A stretch of 64,000 nt of DNA. Origin: CAZFUY01 sp964522445. Its GTDB lineage: Bacteria; Pseudomonadota; Gammaproteobacteria; SZUA-229. Both the position numbers and the translations under genes were made by a program. Within the stretch, counting starts at the first letter, position 1. Every line of letters begins with the position of its first letter. This document shows positions 36,681-44,987 of this stretch, piece after piece. The stretch lies in assembly GCA_964522445.1 (NCBI GenBank), contig CAZFUY010000004.1, positions 3,157 through 67,156 on the forward strand, written 5' to 3'. Below the pieces are notes generated by a model. It searched no databases. It was given only the letters and a program-made list of their open reading frames with translations, and had not been told where the DNA came from.

Positions 36681-37757
36681 TTAAGCTTTTAAAGCTTCAA
36701 TCACTGCATCACCCATTGCCGCAGTACCCACTTCTTTACAGCCTTCAGACATAATATCTGGCGTGCGCAAACCTTTATCCAGAACATTACCGACTGCATT
36801 TTCAATACGTTGTGCCACAGCTTCATTATCCAGACTGTAACGCAACATCATGGCAACAGATAAAATAGTCGCCAGTGGATTGGCAACACCTTTACCTGCA
36901 ATATCCGGAGCTGAACCATGTATGGGTTCATACATGCCTTTACCATTTGCATCTAGTGAAGCCGATGGCAACATACCAATTGATCCGGTTAACATTGCTG
37001 CCGCATCTGACAAAACATCACCAAATAAATTGCTGGTCACCATTACATCAAACTGTTTCGGCCATTTAACTAACTGCATCGCTGCGTTATCAACATACAT
37101 ATGGCTAAGTTCTACTTCCGGATAATCTTTGGCGACATTCTCCATCACGTCTCGCCACAGTTCAGATACTTCCAGTACATTGGCTTTATCTACTGAGCAA
37201 ACACGTTTGTCTCGCTTCATGGCAATATCAAAAGCGGAACGACCTATGCGATCAATTTCACTTTCTTTATAACCCGCGGTGTTATAAGCATAACGCTCAC
37301 CATCTTTTTCAGTAATTTCACGAGGCTGACCAAAATAAATGCCACCAGTTAATTCACGCACAATCATAATATCTAAACCCGCCACTATCTCTGCTTTTAA
37401 AGAGGATGCGTCAGCCAGTTGAGGATATAAAATAGCAGGACGTAAGTTTGAAAATAGAGTCATTTCGGAGCGCAGGCCTAGCAAACCTTTTTCAGGTCGT
37501 TTTTCACGGGGTAGTGACTCATATTGTGGACCACCCACAGCACCTAATAAAATCGCATCGGATGCTTTACACAGATTTAAAGTAGCTTCAGGCAATGGAT
37601 CACCGGCTGCATCATAACCTGCACCACCAACAGGTGCTTCTTCCAGCTCTACATTTAATGAGCCATCATCTTTTAGAAAGTTAATAAGCTTAACCGCTTC
37701 ATTAACTATTTCTGGGCCTATACCATCACCGGGAAGAATTGCTATTTTTTGTGTCAT
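36681..37757 (-). CDS. leuB: 3-isopropylmalate dehydrogenase
   Basis: 358 residues. NAD-dependent oxidation and decarboxylation in leucine synthesis. Visible: ILPGDGIGPEIV, LLGAVGGPQYE, RELTGGIYFG, SNLFGDVLSDAAAMLTGSIG, and EPIHGSAPDIAGKG. It is the third gene of a leuC-leuD-leuB set on the minus strand; an AACGCAAA palindrome separates it from leuD. Confidence 0.97.
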   Translation of the reverse strand: MTQKIAILPGDGIGPEIVNEAVKLINFLKDDGSLNVELEEAPVGGAGYDAAGDPLPEATLNLCKASDAILLGAVGGPQYESLPREKRPEKGLLGLRSEMTLFSNLRPAILYPQLADASSLKAEIVAGLDIMIVRELTGGIYFGQPREITEKDGERYAYNTAGYKESEIDRIGRSAFDIAMKRDKRVCSVDKANVLEVSELWRDVMENVAKDYPEVELSHMYVDNAAMQLVKWPKQFDVMVTSNLFGDVLSDAAAMLTGSIGMLPSASLDANGKGMYEPIHGSAPDIAGKGVANPLATILSVAMMLRYSLDNEAVAQRIENAVGNVLDKGLRTPDIMSEGCKEVGTAAMGDAVIEALKA

Positions 37758-37810
37758 GTTTAAAACCTTTTTTTGTCATGAAGACACTGAGAATTAATTA
37801 ATAAAATAAA

Positions 37811-37959
37811 AGCAAAAGAAAACGCAAATGAACGCAAACAACGGAAATAAACGCGAATGTTTGTTTATGCACCTAAGGTGTACCACACCCTACTTAGCCT
37901 TTGCTTTTATTTGCGTGCATTGGCGTTCATTTGCGTTATTCGCGTTTTCTTTTGCTTTT
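37811..37959. repeat. Palindromic AACGCAAA-type element, copy B
   Basis: Left arm AGCAAAAGAAAACGCAAATG...; right arm complement begins AAAAGCAAAAGAAAACGCGA. Arms are about 55 bases with AACGCAAA units; the centre is ACCTAAGGTGT-like and itself palindromic. It lies between leuD and leuB within the leu transcription unit. Confidence 0.85.
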
Positions 37960-38003
37960 CATCATGTTCAAGTAAGTAACTTTTGCCTCTGCATCAAGAT
38001 TAA

Positions 38004-38639
38004 TCAAAATAACCAGGGCGCTGATTGCTTTCGTTGTTCTTCATACGCTTTAATATCATTCGCATGTTTTAAAGTCAGGCCAATATCATCCAGGCCATTT
38101 AGCAGACAATATTTACGAAACTCATCAACATCAAAATTTATTTTATCGCCTTCTTCTATGATAATTTTTTGCGATTCTAAATCAATCGTTAACTGATAAC
38201 CTTTTTTTGATTTTACTCTGTTAAATAAATCATCAACCACACTGGCTTCAAGTGCTATGGGTAACAAACCATTTTTAAAGCTGTTGTTAAAAAAGATGTC
38301 TGCAAAACTGGGGGCAATTACGGCACGAAAACCAAAATCGGTTAATGCCCAAACGGCATGTTCTCTTGATGAGCCACAACCAAAATTCTCGCGAGCCATT
38401 AATATACGCGCCTGATCATAAGGCTGCTGATTTAATATAAAATCTTTATTAATGCGACGCGCAGAATTATCCATGCCGGGCTCACCCGGATCAAGATAAC
38501 GCCAGTCATCAAATGCATTGGGGCCAAAGCCACTGCGTTGAATTGATTTTAAATATTGCTTGGGAATAATCGCATCAGTATCAACATTGGGTCGATCCAA
38601 TGGTGCAACAATTCCGGTTTCTTTTATAAATTTTTCCAT
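38004..38639 (-). CDS. leuD: 3-isopropylmalate dehydratase small subunit
   Basis: 211 residues. Swivel domain partner of LeuC. Visible: PNVDTDAIIPKQYLK, NFGCGSSREHAVWAL and FADIFFNNSFKNGLLP. It isomerises 2- to 3-isopropylmalate with LeuC. An entericidin-like mini-gene (38678-38818) lies between leuC and leuD. Confidence 0.97.
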   Translation of the reverse strand: MEKFIKETGIVAPLDRPNVDTDAIIPKQYLKSIQRSGFGPNAFDDWRYLDPGEPGMDNSARRINKDFILNQQPYDQARILMARENFGCGSSREHAVWALTDFGFRAVIAPSFADIFFNNSFKNGLLPIALEASVVDDLFNRVKSKKGYQLTIDLESQKIIIEEGDKINFDVDEFRKYCLLNGLDDIGLTLKHANDIKAYEEQRKQSAPWLF

Positions 38640-38677
38640 AACAATCTCGATTAATTTTTAGCTCTTCTCACTGACAA

Positions 38678-38818
38678 TTATTCTTTATTATTCTCTTTGT
38701 CATTTTTCTGGATTTTTTCCCCTAAAACTTCCAGGTCTTTTCCAAAGCCTTCAATCGTATTACAGGCCGTAATTGAAAAAAAACCTGACACCAACATAAG
38801 AACAAATAGTTTTTTCAT
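38678..38818 (-). CDS. Entericidin-like small lipoprotein
   Basis: 46 residues, MKKLFVLMLVSGFFSITACN at the N-terminus: a lipoprotein signal with lipobox ITAC, then NTIEGFGKDLEVLGEKIQ. C-N-T-x-x-G-x-G-K-D-x-x-x-x-G-x-x-I is the entericidin EcnA/EcnB pattern (membrane-active lipoprotein antidote/toxin-like peptides). ATG at 38816-38818 with GAGG about 10 bases upstream. It starts 12 bases after the leuC stop and ends 38 bases before leuD, so it is inside the leuCDB transcript. In Pseudomonas-type genomes a small unassigned gene also occurs within this leu region, though at leuB-leuD. Confidence 0.85.
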   Translation of the reverse strand: MKKLFVLMLVSGFFSITACNTIEGFGKDLEVLGEKIQKNDKENNKE

Positions 38819-38830
38819 AACCGTATTTCC

Positions 38831-40234
38831 TCAAAAATTTCTAACATCAACAAAGTGACCCGCAATAGCCGCAGCAGCGGCCATAGCAGGGCTGACTAAA
38901 TGCGTACGACCTCCCTGCCCCTGACGACCTTCAAAATTACGATTTGAAGTTGATGCACAACGCTCGCCTGAATCAAGACGATCCGCATTCATCGCCAGAC
39001 ACATGGAACAACCAGGATCACGCCATTCAAAACCCGCTTCAATAAATAATTTATCGAGTCCTTCTTTCTCCGCCTGCTGTTTTATCAGACCTGAGCCGGG
39101 AACGATTAATGCCTGCTTCACATTTTCAGCGATTTTTCGTCCTTTAATCACTTTGGCCGCCTGCTGTAAATCTTCTAAACGTGAATTGGTGCATGAGCCT
39201 ATAAAGACTTTATCAATAGTAATCTGATTGATTGGCTCACCCGCATTCAGTCCCATATAATTCAGCGCTTTTTCCATGCCACTGGCTTTAACCTGATCTG
39301 CCTGGCTTGCAGGATCTGGAACGCGATCATCAATGGACACCACCATTTCAGGCGAAGTTCCCCAGGTCACCTGTGGCTTAATATCTGCCGCATCCAGTGT
39401 AATTTCAGTATCAAAGACAGCATCGCTATCACTGACCAGATCCTTCCATGCGGCAACGGCTTTATCCCATACATCCACATGGGGTGAATAAGGTCGGCCT
39501 TTTACAAACTCAATGGTGATGTCATCAACCGCCACCAGCCCCACTCGCGCGCCCGCTTCTATGGCCATATTGCATATTGTCATGCGGCCTTCCATTGAGG
39601 TATCTCGAATTGCACTGCCCGCAAATTCAATCGCGTAACCTGTGCCACCCGCCGTACCTATCTCACCAATAACAGCCAGCACTATATCTTTCGCTGTTAC
39701 ACCCACACCCAGCTTGCCATCAATGTTAATACGCATATTTTTCATTTTTTTCTGCAACAAACACTGGGTTGCTAAAACATGCTCAACTTCCGATGTGCCT
39801 ATGCCAAATGCCATAGCACCAAATGCACCATGGGTAGCAGTATGTGAATCACCGCAGACCAGCGTCATGCCCGGCAAAGTTGCGCCCTGCTCCGGGCCAA
39901 TAACATGCACTATGCCCTGACGAATATCATTCATATCGAATTCAGTAATGCCAAATTCTTTGCAGTTGCTACCCAGTGTTTCAACCTGTAAACAGGCAAT
40001 GGGATCAGTAATGCCTTTATCTCGATCAATGGTAGGCACGTTATGATCAGGAACAGCCAGTGCTGTATCTGTTCGCCACACGTCACGGCCTGCTATACGC
40101 AAACCTTCAAAAGCCTGTGGAGAAGTGACTTCATGCACCAGATGACGATCAATATATAGCAATGCCGTACCACCATCTTCTGTGCGCACGACATGAGAAT
40201 CGAATAATTTATCGTAAAGGGTTTTGCCTGACAT
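38831..40234 (-). CDS. leuC: 3-isopropylmalate dehydratase large subunit
   Basis: 467 residues, aconitase family with a [4Fe-4S] cluster; cysteines in GSCTNSRLEDL and DPGCSMCLAMN. Also VCGDSHTATHGAFGA and SNRNFEGRQGQGGRTHLVSP. It is the first gene of leuC-(entericidin)-leuD-leuB and diverges from a LysR regulator 122 bases away. Confidence 0.97.
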   Translation of the reverse strand: MSGKTLYDKLFDSHVVRTEDGGTALLYIDRHLVHEVTSPQAFEGLRIAGRDVWRTDTALAVPDHNVPTIDRDKGITDPIACLQVETLGSNCKEFGITEFDMNDIRQGIVHVIGPEQGATLPGMTLVCGDSHTATHGAFGAMAFGIGTSEVEHVLATQCLLQKKMKNMRINIDGKLGVGVTAKDIVLAVIGEIGTAGGTGYAIEFAGSAIRDTSMEGRMTICNMAIEAGARVGLVAVDDITIEFVKGRPYSPHVDVWDKAVAAWKDLVSDSDAVFDTEITLDAADIKPQVTWGTSPEMVVSIDDRVPDPASQADQVKASGMEKALNYMGLNAGEPINQITIDKVFIGSCTNSRLEDLQQAAKVIKGRKIAENVKQALIVPGSGLIKQQAEKEGLDKLFIEAGFEWRDPGCSMCLAMNADRLDSGERCASTSNRNFEGRQGQGGRTHLVSPAMAAAAAIAGHFVDVRNF

Positions 40235-40323
40235 TTAGCATTCTCCAACCATTAGACCTGTAATTGAGACTGATTTTATGCCCGAACAAGCCATAAAACA
40301 AATTCATTATTTTTATAGTATGC

Positions 40324-40338
40324 ATTCCTTTTAGGAAT
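40324..40338. promoter_or_regulatory. Candidate LysR operator in the leuC-lysR intergenic region
   Basis: ATTCCTTTTAGGAAT is a perfect 6-3-6 palindrome of the T-N11-A form favoured by LysR-type regulators. It lies 18 bases before the lysR start and about 90 bases from leuC, suggesting autoregulation. Candidate only. Confidence 0.45.
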
Positions 40339-40356
40339 AGATTAAAATCCAGCTTT

Positions 40357-41229
40357 ATGGATATTCAGAACCTGCAAGCCTTTATTATCGTCAGTGAAAA
40401 CAGCTCATTTTCAAAAGCAGCTGAAAAACTGTTTATTACTCAACCCGCCGTCAGCAAACGCATCTCATCACTGGAACAGGAACTTGGTGTAAAACTGTTT
40501 GACCGCATTGGCAAATCGGTACAGACAACCGAAGCAGGACTGGCTTTACTGGTCAGCGCAAAACGCATACTGGCCGAGCTGGAAAATAGCCGTCGAGTAA
40601 TAAGCAATCTTACCGGCAAGGTTAATGGCCCATTGCGTCTTGGTACCAGCCACCACATTGGCCTGCACCGACTCCCCCCGGCATTACGCGCCTATACCGC
40701 TCAATACCCGGATGTTGATCTGGATATTCACTTTATGGATTCAGAAGATGCCTGCGAGGCAGTTATCAAAGGCGACCTGGAACTGGCCATTGCTACCCTG
40801 CCAGAAAAACCTATGGATAATCTAACCACAAAAATTATCTGGCATGATCCATTATGCATTGCCGTTAGCAAAGATCATCCATTAGCAAACAGAAAAAATA
40901 TAAAGCAAAACACATTACTGGAATATCCAGCCATACTGCCATCACAAAGCACATTTACTCGCAGGCTAATGGAAAAAGCATTAACGATGGATAGCCGTAA
41001 AATGAAGATTGCAATGGAAACCAATTACCTTGAAACCATTAAAATGATGGTGTCTATTGGATTAGGCTGGAGCGTATTACCTAAATCGATGATCACGGAT
41101 GATATTCAATGTATCCATATAAAAAACATTCGCATGGAACGGCAATTAGGTGTTGCCTATCATGCGGAGCGCACTTTATCGAATGCGGCAAAGATGTTTT
41201 TAAAAAAGCTAAAAGAATTTAGCCGTTAA
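40357..41229 (+). CDS. LysR-family transcriptional regulator
   Basis: 290 residues. N-terminal winged helix-turn-helix (FIIVSENSSFSKAAEKLFIT, QPAVSKRISSLEQELG) and a periplasmic-binding-like effector domain about 90-290. It diverges from leuC as does the LysR gene at this place in Pseudomonas, so it may control leuCDB; the effector is unknown. Its stop codon overlaps that of the convergent MFS gene (shared TTAA at 41226-41229). Confidence 0.93.
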   Translation: MDIQNLQAFIIVSENSSFSKAAEKLFITQPAVSKRISSLEQELGVKLFDRIGKSVQTTEAGLALLVSAKRILAELENSRRVISNLTGKVNGPLRLGTSHHIGLHRLPPALRAYTAQYPDVDLDIHFMDSEDACEAVIKGDLELAIATLPEKPMDNLTTKIIWHDPLCIAVSKDHPLANRKNIKQNTLLEYPAILPSQSTFTRRLMEKALTMDSRKMKIAMETNYLETIKMMVSIGLGWSVLPKSMITDDIQCIHIKNIRMERQLGVAYHAERTLSNAAKMFLKKLKEFSR

Positions 41230-42380
41230 ACTTTTTCTTCTATCTTTACAAATTTCCAGGTAATAAAAAAAGCAAACAAGGCAGATAATGCAGCCAGATT
41301 AAAAATCACATCCGGTGTCGTCTGATCCCAGAAACGGCCACTCATATAACTACCTACCGCACCACCTGCGCCAAAACTAATACTGGAATAAAGCGCCTGC
41401 CCCCTGCCCTGATATTTTCCTTTAAATAATTTATGAATCATATCTATGGCAACCGCATGATATAAACCAAAACTTGCAGCATGCAGTATCTGCGCAAATA
41501 AAATAATGGAAAAGAAATCCACAAAATGGCCGATTAAAAGCCAGCGTATTACGGTTAATGACAATGCCAGCATTAATAATGCACGTGGACCAAATTTTGG
41601 CATTAGTTTATACATATATAAAAACACCAGCACTTCAGCCATAACACCCAGCGCCCATAACAAGCCAATTGTACTGCTGTCATAAAGCTGTTCTTTTAAG
41701 TAGATAGAATAAAACGTGTAATAAGGCCCATGGCTCATTTGCGCAAGAAAACACACCACTAACAGGGCTATGACTTTGGGCTGTTTAATAACATGAAAAA
41801 TACTCACATGCTCTGTTTCTTGTTTTTGACGATGACTTTGCGGAACAATAAAACTGATAAGCGCAATGCCAATATAAATAACAAAAACAACCTGCGGCAC
41901 TAAAGAATATTCTTTGCTATCAAGATACTGGCCAAGCACAACAACAGATAATATAAACCCCAGCGATCCCCATAAACGAATAACGCTGTATTTATTTGTA
42001 TTGTCACCCAGATGATTCATAGTGATAGCCTCAAACTGAGGCAGGGAAGCATTCCAGAAAAAACTAAACACAGCCATCACCAGCGCCAGCCACCAGAAAC
42101 TGGAATCAAAGAAAACACCGATAAAACTAATAGCAGATGCAACAGCAGCCAGACGAATAATAAGCATACTTCTGCCCGTATGATCAGCCATCCAGCTCCA
42201 CAAATAAGGCGCAACAATTTTGGTAACCATAATGATAGCCATCAATTCACCAATGGCACGCGCATCAAATTCTAAAGACTGTAAATACAATCCCCAATAG
42301 GGAACCAGTGCGCCTAAAGACGCAAAGTAGAAGAAATAAAAACCGGAGAGTCGCCAGTAGGGAACGGAGTTGGTTGACAT
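41226..42380 (-). CDS. MFS transporter, HcaT-like
   Basis: 384 residues with 12 predicted helices. The N-terminus PYWRLSGFYFFYFASLGALV and SWMADHTGRSMLIIR loop match the MFS_1-like/HcaT (phenylpropionate permease-like) group, which is often found beside aroC. Substrate unknown. It converges with, and overlaps by 4 bases, the LysR gene. An AACGCAAA palindrome lies between it and aroC. Confidence 0.88.
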   Translation of the reverse strand: MSTNSVPYWRLSGFYFFYFASLGALVPYWGLYLQSLEFDARAIGELMAIIMVTKIVAPYLWSWMADHTGRSMLIIRLAAVASAISFIGVFFDSSFWWLALVMAVFSFFWNASLPQFEAITMNHLGDNTNKYSVIRLWGSLGFILSVVVLGQYLDSKEYSLVPQVVFVIYIGIALISFIVPQSHRQKQETEHVSIFHVIKQPKVIALLVVCFLAQMSHGPYYTFYSIYLKEQLYDSSTIGLLWALGVMAEVLVFLYMYKLMPKFGPRALLMLALSLTVIRWLLIGHFVDFFSIILFAQILHAASFGLYHAVAIDMIHKLFKGKYQGRGQALYSSISFGAGGAVGSYMSGRFWDQTTPDVIFNLAALSALFAFFITWKFVKIEEKV

Positions 42381-42398
42381 TTAAATCGAAACTTTAAA

Positions 42399-42610
42399 AG
42401 CAAAAGAAAACGCAAATGAACGCAAACAACGCCAATAAACGCAAATAAAGAACAATGATATCTGGTTCCTATACCACCGCATGGGAATTCATATCTTCAT
42501 ACAAAACAACCTGAGCGGGTATTACCCACTCTGCAATTCTGCAAACCTTAATTATTATCTGCACCCATTTGCGTTTATTTGCGTTCATTTGCGTTTTCTT
42601 TTGCTTTGCT
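42399..42610. repeat. Palindromic AACGCAAA-type element, copy C
   Basis: Left arm AGCAAAAGAAAACGCAAATG followed by AACGCAAACAACGCC; the right arm complement has GCAAAAGAAAACGCAAATGA and AACGCAAATAAACGC. Arms of about 50 bases flank an unrelated 110-base centre. The first 30 bases of the arms are nearly identical to copies A and B. Confidence 0.85.
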
Positions 42611-42632
42611 TTTTTCTTTTACACAATATCAG

Positions 42633-43733
42633 CTATTCTTCACCCGCAGGAATGATAGGCGTTTTACATTCTACATCACCGCATTGTGCTTTAAATCGCA
42701 TAATGTGATCCATTAACACCAGTGCCAGCATCGCTTCACAAATAGGCGTGGCTCGAATACCGACACAGGGATCATGCCTGCCTTCCGTAATGACTTCCAT
42801 TGGCTCACCATTAATATCCACACTGCGACCTGGCAAACGCAAACTTGAAGTGGGTTTAAATGCGGTATGCACAACAATATTCTGACCCGACGTAATACCA
42901 CCCAGAATACCTCCTGCATGGTTTGATAAAAAACCCTGCGGGGTTATTTCATCACGAAATTCTGTGCCTTTTGCTTCCACACATCCAAAACCACCACCAA
43001 TTTCAACGCCCTTGGCTGCATTAATGCTCATCATGGCATAAGAAACTTCTGCATCCATACGATCAAAAATGGGTTCACCTAACCCCGGGGGTACGCCTTC
43101 TGCTACCACCGAAATGCGCGCACCAACTGAATTACCTTCTTTACGCAAAGCATCCATGTAGCTTTCCATTTCAGCCACTTTATCTGCATCGGCACAGAAA
43201 AAAGGATTTTCATGCACCTGATCCCAATCATGCTTTTCAGCTTTGATGGGGCCTAGCTGAGATAAATAACCACGAATTTTTATGCCATATAAATCTTTAA
43301 GGTATTTTTTGGCAATGCCACCCGCTGCTACTCGCATAGCTGTTTCACGTGCAGATGAGCGACCTCCACCACGGTAATCTCTAAAACCGTATTTCTGGTT
43401 GTAAGTGTAATCTGCATGACCGGGACGAAATGTATTTTTAATATTGCCGTAATCTTTAGATCGCTGATCAGTATTTTCAATCATCAAACCAATAGGTGTG
43501 CCTGTGGTTTTGCCTTCAAATATGCCTGAAAGAATTCTCACCTGATCAGGCTCTCGGCGCTGAGTCGTATGCCGTGAAGTTCCCGGACGACGGCGATCAA
43601 GATCATGCTGCAAATCAGCTTCTGATAATTCCAGGCCAGGAGGACAACCGTCCACAATTGCCAGTAAAGCAGGACCATGGCTTTCACCACTTGTAGTCAC
43701 TGTAAATAATTTACCCAGTGTATTTCCAGACAC
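42633..43733 (-). CDS. aroC: Chorismate synthase
   Basis: 366 residues, FMN-dependent last step of the shikimate pathway. Visible: TSGESHGPALLAIVDGCPPG, RRRPGTSRHTTQRREPDQV, GGGRSSARETAMRVAAGG, and RHDPCVGIRA. The start is a GTG at 43733 with GAGG nine bases upstream. It is next to an MFS carrier as in Pseudomonas. Confidence 0.97.
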   Translation of the reverse strand: MSGNTLGKLFTVTTSGESHGPALLAIVDGCPPGLELSEADLQHDLDRRRPGTSRHTTQRREPDQVRILSGIFEGKTTGTPIGLMIENTDQRSKDYGNIKNTFRPGHADYTYNQKYGFRDYRGGGRSSARETAMRVAAGGIAKKYLKDLYGIKIRGYLSQLGPIKAEKHDWDQVHENPFFCADADKVAEMESYMDALRKEGNSVGARISVVAEGVPPGLGEPIFDRMDAEVSYAMMSINAAKGVEIGGGFGCVEAKGTEFRDEITPQGFLSNHAGGILGGITSGQNIVVHTAFKPTSSLRLPGRSVDINGEPMEVITEGRHDPCVGIRATPICEAMLALVLMDHIMRFKAQCGDVECKTPIIPAGEE

Positions 43734-43861
43734 GTTTTATAACCTCATACAAAATTCAGCTAAGATATTAACAAAAGTCATGGCTAGCGTCTTGTCAGTC
43801 GGGTGCATAAACCGATATAGTGGCAATTATGAGCTGGAAGATAAATAACTAGAATTACAAT

Positions 43862-44968
43862 ATGACATTTACAACACCTGACATCCTCATAGTAGAAGAT
43901 GAAGAACTCAACCGTGACATTATGGCGCGGCGTTTTCAAAACAAGAATTACAACATTCGCTTTGCAGTTAATGGGCAGGAAGCGCTCGACATGGTGGCCG
44001 CAAAGAAACCTGATCTAATCTTACTGGATGTTATGCTTCCAGAAATTATGGGCATTCAGGTGCTTCATACCCTGCGTCAAAGTTACTCTATGGTTGAACT
44101 GCCTATTATTATGGTTACAGCCATTGATGAAGACCAACGCATTATTCGCGCATTAGAACTTGGCGCAAGTGATTATGTTGCAAAACCCATTAATTTTCCG
44201 ATTCTATTAGCACGCCTTCAAACTCAGTTGAGCCTAAAGCAACTTTCCGCCCTGAATACAGAATTTCTGGCAACAGCCAGCCATGATTTACGTAAACCTT
44301 TAACCATTATTCAGGATGTTGCAAATCAGTCACGACATAAACTGGCCAGTGGTCAGGAATACAGCATGAAAGAATACTTTGATGATATGACGCTGATAAG
44401 TAAGTCTGCTAATTATATGCAGGGTATTGCTGAATGTGTTCTTGATATGCAGGCATCAGGTTTTGGTCAGATACGCCTGACCAGAGTACCTTTGCATGTT
44501 GAGTCTCTGGTTGATGAAGTACTGGAACGTAATCGCGAACATGCCAATAGCAAACAGATCACGCTGGTTAGCAAGCATTCATCTGAACGACTCATTGTGG
44601 ATGCTGACCGCACTCGGATTTCACAGATACTGGATAACTGCGTTGGCAATGCTATTAAGTTTTGTTCATCCGGTGATCATGTCACACTAGCAATTAAACA
44701 GTTAGATAATAAAGTTTTTGTTGAAGTAAGTGACACAGGCCCCGGCTTAACAGAAAGTGACATGCAGGATCTATTTAAAAAAGATGTTAAGTTAAGCAAC
44801 AAGCCCACTAATGGTGAGCCAAGCAACGGCCTGGGGCTACCCATCTGTAAACAGTTAATTGAATTACATAAGGGTGAAATTGGTGCTTACAACAATGAAG
44901 ATAAAGGTACTACCTTCTGGTTCTCTTTGCCTAAATTCAAATTAAAGACAATAAATCTGGAAGACTAG
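43862..44968 (+). CDS. Receiver-histidine kinase hybrid (REC-HisKA-HATPase)
   Basis: 368 residues, cytoplasmic. Receiver about 8-122 with D56 (LILLDVMLPEIMG); HisKA with H141 in LATASHDLRKPLTI; HATPase about 245-360 with DNCVGNAIKF, DTGPGL and GLGLPICKQL. This order (receiver first, kinase after) marks an internal relay kinase that takes its input by phosphotransfer. No partner gene is adjacent, and the next gene, on the opposite strand, is a GGDEF-EAL protein. It is transcribed divergently from aroC. Confidence 0.92.
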   Translation: MTFTTPDILIVEDEELNRDIMARRFQNKNYNIRFAVNGQEALDMVAAKKPDLILLDVMLPEIMGIQVLHTLRQSYSMVELPIIMVTAIDEDQRIIRALELGASDYVAKPINFPILLARLQTQLSLKQLSALNTEFLATASHDLRKPLTIIQDVANQSRHKLASGQEYSMKEYFDDMTLISKSANYMQGIAECVLDMQASGFGQIRLTRVPLHVESLVDEVLERNREHANSKQITLVSKHSSERLIVDADRTRISQILDNCVGNAIKFCSSGDHVTLAIKQLDNKVFVEVSDTGPGLTESDMQDLFKKDVKLSNKPTNGEPSNGLGLPICKQLIELHKGEIGAYNNEDKGTTFWFSLPKFKLKTINLED

Positions 44969-44987
44969 AAAAATATTAAAATCAATA

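Noticed and set aside
40357..41229. Naming the LysR protein LeuO or a leucine regulator
   Set aside because: Position beside leuC is suggestive, but the sequence gives no effector-specific feature; left as unassigned LysR.
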